Shown: positions 20,242 through 31,100, counted from the stretch's first letter. The stretch: 64,000 nucleotides of DNA from Mycobacterium sp. SVM_VP21 (GCA_024758765.1 CP101406.1:3162001-3226000); one strand, 5' to 3'. Numbers and translations are program-made. Notes: generated by a model not told the origin, from the letters alone.

Positions 20242-20961
20242 CTACATCCCGAAGATCGGGGGCAGCGCCAGCACCATCATCAGCCCCCACACCAGGTGGG
20301 TCAGCACCGGGGCCAGCACTCCACCGGTCGCACGACGCTCGAGGGCGCACACGGTACCGAGCACCAGCGCGGCCACCCCCACCATGAGGTTGCCCGCGGC
20401 CATCATCGCCGCAACGTAGAGCAGGGTGGAGAACACCAGCGGCGAGCGGCGGCCGAAGGCACTGAACAGTGCGCCGCGGAAGAACAACTCCTCGGCGACC
20501 GCGTTGACGAGGGCGATGAGCACCACCAGCCGCCAGGAGACTTCGGTGGTGTAGGCCAGGATTGCGACCACCTGATCGGCCAGTGGCGGAATGTCTTGTA
20601 CCGCAAGCCCACCCAGCAGGAATACTCCACCCAGCACCAGGCCGACGCCGGTGCCGGTGAACACCGGCCGCTCGTTTCGCCCGCGGAACCGCAACACGCC
20701 GAGGTGCAGCGGTCCGGCCACCACAGCCCCCACCGTCCAGACTGCGGCCAAGACCAGTGACAGCCAGTAGAACGCCGGGTCGCCTGGAAGCTTGCTGTGC
20801 ATGGCCACGAGCACCGCGGCGCCGATCACCACGACCACTCCGACGACGGCGCGACGTCGCTGCACCACCGCGCGTGGCTCGTGATACGGCAGGGCAACCC
20901 TGGTCATGATGGCGGTGATCTCACGCAGCAGGCCGGGGCGGGTTGGACTGATCTGGGTCAT
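20242..20961 (-). CDS. CPBP family intramembrane glutamic endopeptidase (Rv1140 type)
   Basis: 239 aa with about seven hydrophobic segments. The Abi/CAAX-protease signature is complete: AEELFFRGALF (Glu-Glu-x3-Arg), FSTLLYVAAMMAAGN region in place of FxxxH, and LTHLVWGLM supplying the late His. Such proteins cleave prenylated or bacteriocin-like substrates or act as membrane scaffolds; the target here is unknown. The ATG at 20961 is preceded by GAGGGGACG. Confidence 0.85.
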   Translation of the reverse strand: MTQISPTRPGLLREITAIMTRVALPYHEPRAVVQRRRAVVGVVVVIGAAVLVAMHSKLPGDPAFYWLSLVLAAVWTVGAVVAGPLHLGVLRFRGRNERPVFTGTGVGLVLGGVFLLGGLAVQDIPPLADQVVAILAYTTEVSWRLVVLIALVNAVAEELFFRGALFSAFGRRSPLVFSTLLYVAAMMAAGNLMVGVAALVLGTVCALERRATGGVLAPVLTHLVWGLMMVLALPPIFGM

Positions 20962-21040
20962 GCAGGACGTCCCCTCAGCGGCGGGTTGAGCAACGTCCCT
21001 AAAACGTAGCGGCCGAACGGCGGCCGGTGGCCCAAATGCG

Positions 21041-21559
21041 TTAGTTCGCTCGATGGACTTCGATCAGTCGCCGGTACGCCGCGGCGTTGTACCGATTGTT
21101 GCGGACCTCAGCCTCGCTCAGGTCTCGTCGGACCCGGCCCGGCACTCCCGACACCAGTGACCGGGGCGGCACCACCATCCCCTGCGGGATGACGGCACCC
21201 GCCGCGACCAGCGAGCCCTCCCCCACGACGGCACCATTGAGGACGATCGCTCCCATGCCGATCAGGCAGTCGTCCTCAATGGTGCAACCGTGCAGCACCG
21301 CGTTGTGCCCGACGCTGACGTGCGCCCCCACTCGACAGGGGAACTCCTTGTCGACGTGGACCGTCACGCCGTCCTGGATGTTGGTGTCGATGCCGATCTC
21401 GATCGGCTCGACCTCGGCGCGCAGCGTCGCCGAGTACCAGACGCTGGCCCGAGCGGCCAGGCTGACCTGGCCGATCAGGCTGGCGTTGGGTGCCACCCAG
21501 GCCTCCGGGTGTAGTTGCGGGGCGCGCCCGCGGATGGAGATCAGAAGCGGCTCCGGCAC
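21041..21559 (-). CDS. Gamma carbonic anhydrase family hexapeptide protein
   Basis: 172-aa left-handed beta-helix protein. Hexapeptide repeats run through the whole chain (ASLIGQVSL, DNCLIG-like DDCLIGMGAIVLNGA, GEGSLVAAGAVI) with the three zinc His in TVHVDKEF and VGHNAVLHGC, as in YrdA/CaiE proteins. The start is GTG 21559, 5 bases after the crotonase stop, so it is the third gene of a thiolase-crotonase-gammaCA operon. Carbonic anhydrase activity is not proven for most members. Confidence 0.87.
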   Translation of the reverse strand: MPEPLLISIRGRAPQLHPEAWVAPNASLIGQVSLAARASVWYSATLRAEVEPIEIGIDTNIQDGVTVHVDKEFPCRVGAHVSVGHNAVLHGCTIEDDCLIGMGAIVLNGAVVGEGSLVAAGAVIPQGMVVPPRSLVSGVPGRVRRDLSEAEVRNNRYNAAAYRRLIEVHRAN

Positions 21560-21564
21560 GCCGC

Positions 21565-22353
21565 TCAACGCGCCTTCCACACTGGCGCACGCTTCTCGGC
21601 GAACGCCCGGGGTCCCTCCTTGGCGTCCTCGGACCGCAGCAGCGCGGAGAACTCCCGGCCGGTGCGAGCCCAACCGTCCACTTCGCCGGGGATGGCTCCG
21701 TCATCGACCCCGTAGGCGATCCGCTTGCTGGCCCGCACCGACAATGGCGCGTTGCCGGTGATCCGTTCGGCCAGTTCCAGGGCTGCCTCCAGCGCCCCGC
21801 CGTCCTCGACCACCCGGTTGACCAGTCCCCAGCGGGCCGCGTCGGCCGCCGAGATGGGCTCCCCGGTGTAGAGCAGCTCCAGGGCAACCTTGCGGGGCAG
21901 CTGGTCGATGATGCGGAACACCCCGCCGGCACCGGCGATCAGGCCGCGCTTGACCTCGGGCAGCCCGAATTGGGCGCGCTGCTCGGCGATCACCAGGTCG
22001 CTGGCCAGCGCGATCTCGGTGCCGCCGCCCAGCGCGGTGCCGTTGACCGCCGCGATGACGGGCTTGTCGATGAAATGCTGCACGAAGCCGGCGAAACCCC
22101 ACTCCGGGTGCTCCGGGTGGTAGATGTTCTCCCGGTTGGCGATCGCCTTGAGGTCGGCTCCGGCAGAAAACGACTTGTCGCCGGCTCCGGTGAGCACTAC
22201 CGCGCGCACCTCGTCGTCGTCTTGAGCCTGCGCCAAGGCGTCGCCGATGCCGGCGCTGACGGCGCCGTTAATCGCGTTGCGGGCGTCGGGCCGGTTGATC
22301 GTGATCAGCAGGACGTTTCCGCGCCGTTCTACCAGAACGGCCGCGTCACTCAC
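21565..22353 (-). CDS. Enoyl-CoA hydratase
   Basis: About 262-aa crotonase from GTG 22353. Oxyanion segments SFSAGADLKAI and NGTALGGGTEIALASD, one catalytic Glu in FGLPEVKRGLIAGAGG; the second Glu position is Gly. The C-terminal AFAEKRAPVWKAR is typical of short-chain/steroid-degradation crotonases. Its GTG overlaps the thiolase stop (GTGA), so translation is coupled. Confidence 0.92.
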   Translation of the reverse strand: MSDAAVLVERRGNVLLITINRPDARNAINGAVSAGIGDALAQAQDDDEVRAVVLTGAGDKSFSAGADLKAIANRENIYHPEHPEWGFAGFVQHFIDKPVIAAVNGTALGGGTEIALASDLVIAEQRAQFGLPEVKRGLIAGAGGVFRIIDQLPRKVALELLYTGEPISAADAARWGLVNRVVEDGGALEAALELAERITGNAPLSVRASKRIAYGVDDGAIPGEVDGWARTGREFSALLRSEDAKEGPRAFAEKRAPVWKAR

Positions 22354-23495
22354 AGCAGCTCCAGGATGGTGGCGTTGGCCTGGCCGCCGCCTTCGCACAT
22401 GGTCTGCAGTCCGTAACGAATTCCGTTGGCGCGCATGTGGTAGAGCATGGTGGTCATGATCCGGGCGCCGGAACCACCGAGCGGGTGGCCCAGCGCGATC
22501 GCCCCGCCGTTGGGGTTGAGGCGCTTCGGGTCGGCACCGATTTCGGCGAGCCAGGCCATCGGCACCGGGGCGAACGCCTCGTTGACCTCGAACACCCCGA
22601 TGTCATCGACACTCAGACCCGAGCGCTGCAGCGCCTTCTGGGTTGCCGGGATCGGACCGGACAGCATCATCACCGGGTCAGAGCCGGCCAGCGTCGCGGT
22701 GTGCACCCGTGCCAGCGGGGTCAGCCCCAGTTCGCGGGCCTTGGCCGCCGACATGAACAGCAGCGCCGCCGAGCCGTCGGAGATCTGGCTGGAGTTGCCG
22801 GCGTGAATCACGCCGTCCTCCTTGAACGCGGGCTTGAGCTGGGCCATCTTCTCCAGCGTGGTGCCGCGGCGGATGCCCTCGTCCTCACTCACGACGTTGC
22901 CCTCGGCGTCCGTGATCGAGACGATCTCGTCCTTGAAGGCGCCCGCGTCCTGTGCGGCACCGGCCTTTTCGTGCGATGCCAGTGCGAACTCGTCGAGCGC
23001 GGTGCGGCTCAGCCCCCACTGGGTGGCCATCATCTCCGCACCGATGCCCTGGTTGGGAGTCTGGCTGTAGCGCGCCTTGAAGGAATCCCCGTACGGCCGG
23101 CCACCGTTGGCCAGCGAGGAACCCATCGGGGTACGCGACATTGACTCGACACCACCGGCGACCACGACGTCGTAGTGTCCGGCGACCACACCGGCGGCGG
23201 CGAAGTGCACTGACTGCTGGCTGGATCCGCACTGGCGGTCCACCGTCACCGCAGGCACGCTCTCCGGCCATCCTGCGCTCAGCACCGCCGTGCGGCCGAT
23301 GTCCAGGGCCTGCTCTCCGGCCTGCATGACACAGCCCCAGATCACGTCGTCGACCAGGGCCGGGTCCACTCCGGCCCGGTTGACCAGCCCGTTGAGCACC
23401 TGGGCGGACAGCTCGGCCGGGTGTACCCCGGACAGTCCGCCGTTGCGCTTGCCGACAGGCGCGCGCACCGCTTCGACGATGACGGCTTCAGCCAT
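22350..23495 (-). CDS. Acetyl-CoA acetyltransferase (thiolase)
   Basis: 381-aa thiolase. Nucleophile Cys in DRQCGSSQQS (about residue 88), NEAFAPVPMAW, GHPLGGSGARI (His) and the second Cys in TMCEGGGQAN are all present. It probably performs the thiolytic step for a specialised acyl-CoA together with the coupled crotonase. The context matches the Rv1135A-Rv1136 interval in M. tuberculosis, where as I recall the genes are short; here they are full length. Start ATG 23495 with AAAGGAGAG upstream. Confidence 0.93.
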   Translation of the reverse strand: MAEAVIVEAVRAPVGKRNGGLSGVHPAELSAQVLNGLVNRAGVDPALVDDVIWGCVMQAGEQALDIGRTAVLSAGWPESVPAVTVDRQCGSSQQSVHFAAAGVVAGHYDVVVAGGVESMSRTPMGSSLANGGRPYGDSFKARYSQTPNQGIGAEMMATQWGLSRTALDEFALASHEKAGAAQDAGAFKDEIVSITDAEGNVVSEDEGIRRGTTLEKMAQLKPAFKEDGVIHAGNSSQISDGSAALLFMSAAKARELGLTPLARVHTATLAGSDPVMMLSGPIPATQKALQRSGLSVDDIGVFEVNEAFAPVPMAWLAEIGADPKRLNPNGGAIALGHPLGGSGARIMTTMLYHMRANGIRYGLQTMCEGGGQANATILELL

Positions 23496-23610
23496 GGGTG
23501 CTCTCCTTTAGTTCGTGGGTCCGTGCGGGGTCTGTTGCCTCGATTGTCGACTGGCGCGCTCGGCCGGCGTCAGCGGGGGTCACTCCGGGCTCCCGCGTAC
23601 CGTCGAATCC

Positions 23611-24261
23611 ATGGCACGCATCGTGATCATCGGCGGCCACGGCAAGATTGCCCTGCTGCTCGCCCGCATCCTCGCCGACCGCGGCGACCAGATCAGTTCG
23701 GTGTTCCGCAATCCCGACCACGCCGAGGAGGTCGCGGTCACCGGTGCGGTCCCGGTGGTGGCCGACATCGAGCAGCTCGACACCGACGGTCTGGCCCGGC
23801 TGGTGGCCGGCCACGACGCGGTGGTGTTCTCCGCCGGCGCCGGCGGCGGTAACCCGGAACGTACCTACGCCGTCGACCGCGACGCCGCCATTCGCAGCAT
23901 CGACGCCGCCGCGAAGGCCGGCGTGCGTCGCTTCGTGATGGTCTCCTATTTCGGCGCGGGCCCCGACCACGGTGTTCCCGACGACGATCCGTTCTTTCCG
24001 TACGCTCAGGCCAAGGCCGCCGCCGACGCCCATCTGCGCGCCTCCGACCTGGACTGGACGGTGCTGGGCCCGAGCCGGCTCACCCTCGAGCCGGCGACCG
24101 GCCGGATCGCCGTCGGCCCCGACACCGCCAAAGGGCAGGTCTCCCGCGGCAACGTCGCGTTAGCGATCGCGGGCTGCCTGGCCGACAACTCGACCATCGG
24201 CCGCACCATCGAATTCAACGACGGTCCGACCCCGATCCCGGAGGCGCTTCGAGCCGATTGA
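23611..24261 (+). CDS. NAD(P)-binding atypical SDR
   Basis: 216 aa. N-terminal Rossmann motif GGHGKIALLLARILADRG, then DAVVFSAGAGGG and VMVSYFGAG / YAQAKAAADAHL, which match the NAD(P)H-binding (NmrA/SDR_a5) group related to YwnB/YtfG. The catalytic Tyr-x3-Lys appears as YAQAK. Function unknown; quinone or flavin reduction is common in the group. Followed by the cobalamin riboswitch, unrelated. Confidence 0.85.
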   Translation: MARIVIIGGHGKIALLLARILADRGDQISSVFRNPDHAEEVAVTGAVPVVADIEQLDTDGLARLVAGHDAVVFSAGAGGGNPERTYAVDRDAAIRSIDAAAKAGVRRFVMVSYFGAGPDHGVPDDDPFFPYAQAKAAADAHLRASDLDWTVLGPSRLTLEPATGRIAVGPDTAKGQVSRGNVALAIAGCLADNSTIGRTIEFNDGPTPIPEALRAD

Positions 24262-24291
24262 CCAGGTAATCTTCATTACGCAACTGGTTTG

Positions 24292-24504
24292 CCGTAGCTG
24301 CCGTAAGGCGGTGTCGGCATCGAGCGCAATGTGGTTTTCCGCGGAGCGCAAGAGGGAACCCGGTGAGAATCCGGGACTGTCCCGCAGCGGTATGCAGGAA
24401 CGACCGCCGTCACAAAGCACTGGTCACGGGTTCGCCCACCGACTGGGAAGCGACGGCCATTAGGAGCACCTCGGTGCGCGCCTGCGAGTCCGAATACCTG
24501 CCCG
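24292..24504 (+). promoter_or_regulatory. Cobalamin (B12) riboswitch upstream of metE
   Basis: Core elements of the adenosylcobalamin riboswitch are readable in order: GGGAACCCGGTGAGAATCC, GGGACTGTCCCGCAGCGGT, the kissing-loop/J6-3 region CACTGG...CCGACTGGGAAG, and the 3' closing segment GAGTCCGAATACCTGCC. A hairpin GGGCGCGCCGCGCCC at 24512-24526 follows and may be the expression platform. It controls metE: when B12 is available the B12-dependent MetH is used and metE is shut off. This arrangement is established for metE in M. tuberculosis. Confidence 0.93.
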
Positions 24505-24655
24505 TTGTGCTGGGCGCGCCGCGCCCGGCGGATCAACGCCTCGCGGAATGGGCGTCTGGTTTTGAGGGTTATAGTGCTTTATATATAGGCACGGGACCGG
24601 ATCAGCTGGGCGACTGCTGGCGTTGACCCACCCTCGTCAATTGAAGGATCAAATC

Positions 24656-26935
24656 GTGATCGCTCAACCCTTTACCGCCACCGTTCTCGGCTCACCTCGT
24701 ATCGGGCCGCGCCGCGAACTCAAGCGTGCCACCGAAAGCTACTGGGCCGGCCGGATCGGCCAGGACGAACTGCAGAAGGTGGGCGCCGGCCTGCGCCGCG
24801 ACACCTGGGCTCAGTTGGCCGCCGCCGGGCTCGACTCGATACCGGTGAACACGTTCTCCTACTACGACCAGATGCTCGACACCGCGGTACTGCTGGGCGC
24901 CCTCCCGACCCGGGTCGCCGGTGTCGCCGACGAGCTGGACCGCTACTTTGCCGCAGCCCGCGGCAACGCCGACATCGCTCCGCTGGAGATGACGAAGTGG
25001 TTCGACACCAACTACCACTACATCGTTCCCGAGATCGGCCCCGACACGACGTTCAGCCTGAACCCGGCCAAGGTGCTCGCCGAGCTCGCCGAGGCCACCG
25101 AGCAGGGCTTCGGCGGAAACGTGGCCCGGCCGGTGATTATCGGGCCGGTCACCTTCCTGCTGCTGAGCAAGGCCGTCGACGGTGCGGCCGCACCGATCTC
25201 GCGCCTCGACGAGCTGACCGACGTCTACGCCGAGCTGCTGGGCAAGCTGGCCGACGCCGGCGCGCAGTGGGTGCAGATCGACGAGCCGGTGCTGGTGACC
25301 GACATCTCCGCGGACGCCCCGGCCCTGGCCGAGCAGGTCTACAACCGCCTCGGCGGGCTGAGCAAGCGGCCGTCGATCTTCGTGGCCACCTACTTCGGTG
25401 ACCCGGGCGCCGGGCTGCCCGCCCTGGCCCGCACTCCGGTCGAGGCGATCGGTGTCGACCTGGTCTACGGCGCGGACACCAAGATCGCGTCGGTGCCGGA
25501 GCTGGCCTCCAAGACGCTGGTCGCAGGCGTGGTCGACGGCCGCAACATCTGGCGTACCGACCTGCAGGCCGCGCTGGCCAAGCTGGCGGCACTGCTCGGC
25601 CCCGCCGGGGCGGTGGCGGTTTCTACGTCGTGCTCGACGTTGCACGTGCCCTACTCCTTGGAGCCCGAGACCGGCCTGGATGACGCGCTGCGCAGCTGGC
25701 TGGCGTTCGGTGCCGAGAAGGTGACCGAGGTGGCCACCCTGGCCCGCGCCCTGCGTGAGGGCCGAGACGCGGTCGCCGACGAGATCGCCGCGTCCAACGC
25801 CGCGGTCGCCTCCCGCAAGTCCGACCCGCGACTGAACAATGCGGCGTTGCGTGCACAGATCGCCAAGATCAAGGAGGCGGGCATCCAGCGCGGTTCGGCC
25901 GAGGAGCGCCGCGCCGCTCAGGACGAGCGACTGCATCTGCCGCCGCTGCCGACCACCACGATCGGCTCCTTCCCGCAGACCGTCGAGATCCGCAAGGCCC
26001 GTGCCGCGCTGGTGGCCGGAGAGATCGACGAGGCGGAGTACACCAACCGGATGAAGGCCGAGGTCGCCGCCGTCATCAAGCTGCAGGAAGAACTCGGCCT
26101 CGACGTGCTGGTGCACGGCGAGCCGGAGCGCAACGACATGGTGCAGTACTTCGCCGAGCAGCTGGACGGCTTCTTCGCCACCAGTAATGGCTGGGTGCAG
26201 TCTTACGGCAGCCGCTGCGTGCGCCCGCCGGTGCTGTTCGGCGACGTCACCCGGCCCAAGCCGATGACGGTGGAATGGGCCACCTACGCCCAGTCGCTGA
26301 CCGACAAGCCGGTCAAGGGCATGCTCACCGGTCCGGTCACCATCCTGGCCTGGTCGTTCGTCCGTGACGACCAGCCGCTGGCCGACACCGCCTACCAGGT
26401 GGCGCTGGCGATCCGCGAGGAGACGGTGGATCTGGAAGCCGCCGGCATCGCGGTGATCCAGGTCGACGAGCCCGCCCTGCGCGAGCTGTTGCCGGTGCGC
26501 GACGCCGACAAGGCGGCCTACCTGGACTGGGCGGTCGGGTCGTTCCGGATGTCCACCTCGGGTGTCTCGAATGCAACGCAGATCCACACTCACCTGTGCT
26601 ACTCGGAGTTCGGCGAGGTGATCGGGGCGATCGCCGATCTGGATGCCGACGTCACTTCGATCGAGGCGGCCCGCTCGCACATGGAGGTGCTCGACGACCT
26701 CAACGCGATCGGTTTCTCCAACGGGGTGGGCCCGGGTGTCTACGACATCCACTCGCCGCGCGTGCCCAGCACCGATGAGATGGCGGCATCGCTGCGTGAG
26801 GCATTGGATGCTGTTCCGGCACAGCGCCTCTGGGTCAACCCGGACTGCGGCCTGAAGACCCGCAAGACCGACGAGGTAACGGCGTCGCTGGCCAACCTGG
26901 TCGCGGCGGCTAAGGAAGCCCGCACCGGCCTGTGA
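24656..26935 (+). CDS. metE: Cobalamin-independent methionine synthase
   Basis: 759 aa from GTG 24656, the same length as I recall for M. tuberculosis MetE. Transfers a methyl group from 5-methyltetrahydropteroyl-polyglutamate to homocysteine. The N-terminal domain begins ITGSPR-like [14 protein letters not shown]; the zinc ligands are in [10 protein letters not shown] and [14 protein letters not shown] lies about 10 bases upstream; a TTG at 24623 is in frame but has no ribosome-binding site. Under the B12 riboswitch. A hairpin follows the stop and then a methylenetetrahydrofolate reductase gene, which makes MetE's substrate. Confidence 0.97.
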   Translation: MIAQPFTATVLGSPRIGPRRELKRATESYWAGRIGQDELQKVGAGLRRDTWAQLAAAGLDSIPVNTFSYYDQMLDTAVLLGALPTRVAGVADELDRYFAAARGNADIAPLEMTKWFDTNYHYIVPEIGPDTTFSLNPAKVLAELAEATEQGFGGNVARPVIIGPVTFLLLSKAVDGAAAPISRLDELTDVYAELLGKLADAGAQWVQIDEPVLVTDISADAPALAEQVYNRLGGLSKRPSIFVATYFGDPGAGLPALARTPVEAIGVDLVYGADTKIASVPELASKTLVAGVVDGRNIWRTDLQAALAKLAALLGPAGAVAVSTSCSTLHVPYSLEPETGLDDALRSWLAFGAEKVTEVATLARALREGRDAVADEIAASNAAVASRKSDPRLNNAALRAQIAKIKEAGIQRGSAEERRAAQDERLHLPPLPTTTIGSFPQTVEIRKARAALVAGEIDEAEYTNRMKAEVAAVIKLQEELGLDVLVHGEPERNDMVQYFAEQLDGFFATSNGWVQSYGSRCVRPPVLFGDVTRPKPMTVEWATYAQSLTDKPVKGMLTGPVTILAWSFVRDDQPLADTAYQVALAIREETVDLEAAGIAVIQVDEPALRELLPVRDADKAAYLDWAVGSFRMSTSGVSNATQIHTHLCYSEFGEVIGAIADLDADVTSIEAARSHMEVLDDLNAIGFSNGVGPGVYDIHSPRVPSTDEMAASLREALDAVPAQRLWVNPDCGLKTRKTDEVTASLANLVAAAKEARTGL

Positions 26936-26944
26936 CCGTCTGAC

Positions 26945-26980
26945 ATGTTGCGCCCCAGAGCTGTCTCTGGGGCGCAACAT
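26945..26980. terminator. 16-bp perfect hairpin after metE
   Basis: Arms 26945-26960 and 26965-26980 around a CTGT loop, 9 bp past the metE stop and 31 bp before the reductase start. Strong GC stem, no T-run. It should limit, but may not abolish, readthrough to the next gene. Confidence 0.7.
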
Positions 26981-27011
26981 TGTCCGTTCGAATGAGATAC
27001 GGAGTTCCCTG

Positions 27012-27902
27012 GTGCCGCTGAACACCATTGCACTGGAATTAGTGCCGACCAACACCGATCGCGGAGCCGAGCAGGCCCGCGAAGAGGCCTACAAAGTCCT
27101 GCGGCTGTCCGAGCAGGCGGGTATCGCGGGCCGGATAGGCCACGTCATGATCCCCGGATTGATCCCCGAGGACGACGACCGGCCGGTCGAGATGAAACCC
27201 AAACTCGACGTCGCCGATTTCTGGTCGATCATCGGTCCCGAGCTGCCCGGCGTACGCGGACTGTGCACGCAGGTGACCGCATTCCTCGACGAACAGGCGT
27301 TACGAACGCGACTGTCCGGTCTGCGCCAGGCCGGGTTCGACGGAATCATCTTCGTCGGCGTCCCGCGCACGCTGAACGACGGTGAGGGCAGCGGCGTCGC
27401 ACCCACCGATGCCCTATCGAAATTCGACGATCTGGTCGACAACCGGGGTGTCATCCTCATCCCGACACGAGACTCAGAGCAGGAACGCTTCGCCTTCAAA
27501 TGCGACCGGGGCGCCACCTTCGGGATGACGCAGCTGCTCTACTCCGATGCGATTGTCGGTTTCCTTCGCGACTTCAAGGACGTCAGTGATCACCGGCCCG
27601 AGGTCCTGTTGTCGTTCGGCTTCGTGCCGAAGATGGAGAGCAAGGTCGGACTGGTCGATTGGCTGATCCAGGACCCGGGGAACGAGGCCGTCGCCGCCGA
27701 ACAGGCCTTCGTCCGGACTCTGGCCGCCGGCGAACCCGACGTCAAACGCCGCCAGTTACTCGATCTGTACAAGCGGGTGATCGACGGGGTGGCCGAGTTG
27801 GGCTATCCGTTGAGCCTGCATTTCGAAGCTCCCTACGGTGTTTCCAAACCGGCCTTCGATACCTTCGCCGAGATGCTGGCCTATTGGTCGCCGCGCGCCT
27901 GA
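27012..27902 (+). CDS. Methylenetetrahydrofolate reductase, mycobacterial non-canonical type
   Basis: 296-aa protein with strong resemblance, from memory, to Rv2172c and the M. smegmatis enzymes shown to reduce 5,10-methylene- to 5-methyl-tetrahydrofolate in place of canonical MetF. Conserved blocks include TIALELVPTN, FWSIIGPELPGVRGLCTQ, VGVPRTLNDGEGSGVAP and FGMTQLLYSDAIVGFL. Start GTG at 27012. It supplies methyl-THF for MetE 76 bp upstream, so the pair forms a methionine-synthesis unit. The intervening hairpin leaves open whether it shares the riboswitch. Confidence 0.85.
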   Translation: MPLNTIALELVPTNTDRGAEQAREEAYKVLRLSEQAGIAGRIGHVMIPGLIPEDDDRPVEMKPKLDVADFWSIIGPELPGVRGLCTQVTAFLDEQALRTRLSGLRQAGFDGIIFVGVPRTLNDGEGSGVAPTDALSKFDDLVDNRGVILIPTRDSEQERFAFKCDRGATFGMTQLLYSDAIVGFLRDFKDVSDHRPEVLLSFGFVPKMESKVGLVDWLIQDPGNEAVAAEQAFVRTLAAGEPDVKRRQLLDLYKRVIDGVAELGYPLSLHFEAPYGVSKPAFDTFAEMLAYWSPRA

Positions 27903-28002
27903 AACCGGCTCGAAACCGTCTGCGACGCAAAGCATTCACCGGCATTTCAAGTCGGGTCTCGTCGGCGTTCAGCTGGACGCTGCTTACCTGCCCTACCTTC
28001 GA

Positions 28003-28121
28003 TCGCGAAGGGGAGTAGTTCCTACCCGCCAGGTGGCGGATGTGAATGGTCGTCAATACGGCGGGCAAGCCCGCCCGGTCATTCAGCGGACCCAGGACTT
28101 TCCGTGAGCGAGACCTTCGGA
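28003..28121 (+). promoter_or_regulatory. yybP-ykoY manganese riboswitch
   Basis: GAAGGGGAGTAGTTCC at the 5' side, TGGTCGTCAATACGGCGGGC in the middle, paired CGGGCAAGCCCG, and the closing GAGCGAGACCTTCGG reproduce the yybP-ykoY layout, with the 5' GAAGG and 3' CCTTC ends pairing. A competing segment CCGAAGGCTC (28139-28148) can pair with ACCTTCGG and may form the expression platform. The class senses Mn2+ and usually turns on export genes. It lies 70 bp before the P-type ATPase start. Confidence 0.88.
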
Positions 28122-28191
28122 CGATTGACCATGTCGACCGAAGGCTCCGCAGGCTTTCTTTGCAGATTCGGTCGCCGAGCGAAGGAGACCG

Positions 28192-31100
28192 ATGCCCCCC
28201 TCGATACCTGCCCTCATCGACGATGCCGAACCGGCAACCGACGAGCCTCTCCATACCATCTCGGCCGTCGAGAGCCTCCTGAGCGACGACGAGCTCGCCG
28301 ATGCCGTCGATGGTCGAGCTCCCCGCGCGACCCCGGCGCCCGGCGACGGGCTGATAGCGGTCTCCACCGCGGCCATGGCAGGTATCACCGCCGTCGGTTT
28401 GGGTATCGCGCTGGCTGGGCGCGTGCTGCGGTTTCCGCGGTTGCCGGCCAGTGTGCAAGGCGCCGTGGTCGCCCTGGACCACCAGCCGCGGCTGCGTAGA
28501 CTCCTCGAGGAACGAATCGGCAAGCGCGCCACCGACACTGCCATGGGGCTGGCCTCCACCGCCGCCAACGCGCTCGCGGTGGCCCCGTCGATTCTGGCGA
28601 TCGACCTGGCGATCAACACCTTCAAGGCCGCCGAATCGCGCGCCGACGCCCGGGCATGGTCCCGGCGCGAACTGGCCCGCTCCACCACCGGATCCCAGAC
28701 GCAGTCAGCCGCACGCCCGGTACCTGCCCCGGTCGGCCCAATCGAACAACACCTGCAGCGCGGCACCTGGGTTCAGGCGATCGGCGCGGCGGCGGTCGGT
28801 GCGGCCAGCCGCGACCCGAACCTGGCCGGCAATGCCGCGTTGGTCGCCGTGCCGAAGGCCGCCCGCTCCACGCAGGAATCGTTCGCAGCGACACTGGGTC
28901 GCGGACTGGCGAACAACGATGAGGCGCTGCAGATCGACCCGGACGGCCTGCGCCGGTTGGATCGGGTCGATGTGGTGATTCTCGATCCGCGGGTGCTGCG
29001 CAGCGAGTCGTTGCGTTTGGTGCGGCTTCGGGGTGGCGACGAGAAGGATCTGACCACCTGGGAGCGCGCCCAGGCGATGCTGGCGGCCGGCGACCTGCAG
29101 CCCGGTTGGCACCCGGTGCCCGGCACACGCCGCGGCAAGGGGCGCGCCGTCACCGAGGCGCTCTTCGCCCCGGCACCGCATCCGCTGGCGGCCGCGACGC
29201 TCGCCGAGACCCAGCGAGGCGACGTACAGACCATCACCGTCGACGACCCCGTCGGTCTCGGCGAGCTACGGCCCGCGTTCGACGAAATCGCACCGATGCC
29301 GGGCGATTCGATCGACGACGCACTGCTCGACGCGGTGCACGACTACCAACAGGAAGGCCACACCGTCGCGGTGGTCTCCTGCGCGGCTGCCCAGGCACTG
29401 TCGGCGGCCGATCTCGGGGTGGGCATCCTGCCCGACGACAGCCACCCGCAACCGCTGGACGCGGACCTGATCGTCGATGACCTGGCCGGGGTGTGGCGGA
29501 TTCTGCACGCCCTGCCCGCGGCGAAGGCGGCCAGTCGCCGCGGCGTCGAATTGTCCGTCGGCGCTTCGGCGATGGGTTCCCTGCTGCTGATTCCGACCGT
29601 CCGGGGCCGCGGGCCCGAAGCGGTGGTGTTGGGCGCGGCGGCGGGTGTAGCGTCCGGCTACTGGTCGGCGCGCAAGGTGGTCAACGCCCCAGTGCCCCGG
29701 CCGGTTCCGGTCGACGAATGGCATGCCATGTCGGTGGAGCAGGTGCGCGACGCACTGACGTCGGCCGAGCCCACCTCCGCACCGAGCGCGGCCGCGGACA
29801 CCGACCGCCCGGTGATCTGGCAATTCCTCGATGCGGTGCGCGACGAACTGTCCGACCCGTTGACCCCGGTGCTAGGACTGGGTGCCACGGCCACCGCGAT
29901 ACTAGGCTCCCCCATCGACGCGCTGCTGGTCGGCACGGTGCTGGCCAGCAATGCTGTGCTGGCTGCCGGCCAACGGCTCAGCGCCGAGCTGCGGCTGAAT
30001 CGGCTGCTCGCCGACCAGATCCCGCCCGCCTGGAAGGTGACGATCCGGCCCGACGGCACGCGGGAGCGGGTGCAGGTGCTCCCCGAGCAGTTGCAGCGCG
30101 GGGATCTGATCGAGGTGGGCCCCGACGACGTGGTGCCGGCCGACGCCCGCGTCATCGAGCAGGAGAAGCTGGAGGTCGACGAGGCTTCGCTGACCGGTGA
30201 GTCGCTGCCGGTCACCAAGCAGCTCGACGCCACCCCGGGCGCAGAACTGGCCGAACGTCGCTGCATGCTCTTCGCCGGCACCACCGTGGCCGCCGGGACG
30301 GGCTTGGCGTTGGTGACCGCGGTGGGACCCGACACCGAGGTGCGGCGCGCCGCCGACCTGGTCACCAGTCGACACGGCGACATCGGGCTGGGCCACCAGC
30401 TCGGCCAGATCACCAACCGGACCTGGCCGCTGAGCCTGGTGACCGGCGGATTGGTCAGCGCGCTGGGGGTGCTGCGCGGTACCCGGCTGCAGCAAGCGGT
30501 GGCCCAAGGTGTTTCGGTGGCCGTCGCCGCCGTCCCCGAGGGAATGCCGGTGGTGGCGACGCTGGCTCAGCACGCCTCGGCGCAGCGACTCACCAAATCC
30601 GGTGTGCTGGTGCGGGTGCCACGCTCGGTGGAGGCCCTGGGCCGCGTCGACGTGGTGTGCTTCGACAAGACCGGCACGCTCAGCGAGAACCGGTTGCGGG
30701 TCACCGAGGTGCGCACGGCATCCGATCATTCCCGCGACGAGGTGCTGCGGTGCGCGGTACGTGCGACGCCGTCGGCGAAGGGGCAAAGTCATGTCGACGC
30801 CACCGACGCCGCGATCGTTGCGGCAGCCGCGTCGGTGCCCGGTGCCATCGCATCGGGGGCAGCCGACGCCCATCTGCCGTTCCGCTCCGGGCGGCCGTTC
30901 GCGGCATCGGTGTTCGGCACCGAGTTGACGATCAAGGGTGCACCCGAGGTGGTGCTGGCGGCCTGCGACGATGTCGCGGCCGACATCGACGACGTGGTGG
31001 AGCAGCTGGCCGACGAGGGTCTGCGGGTGCTTGCGGTAGCACGCCGTGAGCTCAGTCCCGCTCAACTGCAATTGCTTTCGGCTGATCCCGACGATCCCGA

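Noticed and set aside
24692..27055. 787-codon open frame on the minus strand opposite metE
   Set aside because: Arises from GC-rich third positions of metE; metE has full-length homology, and the antisense product has no domain.
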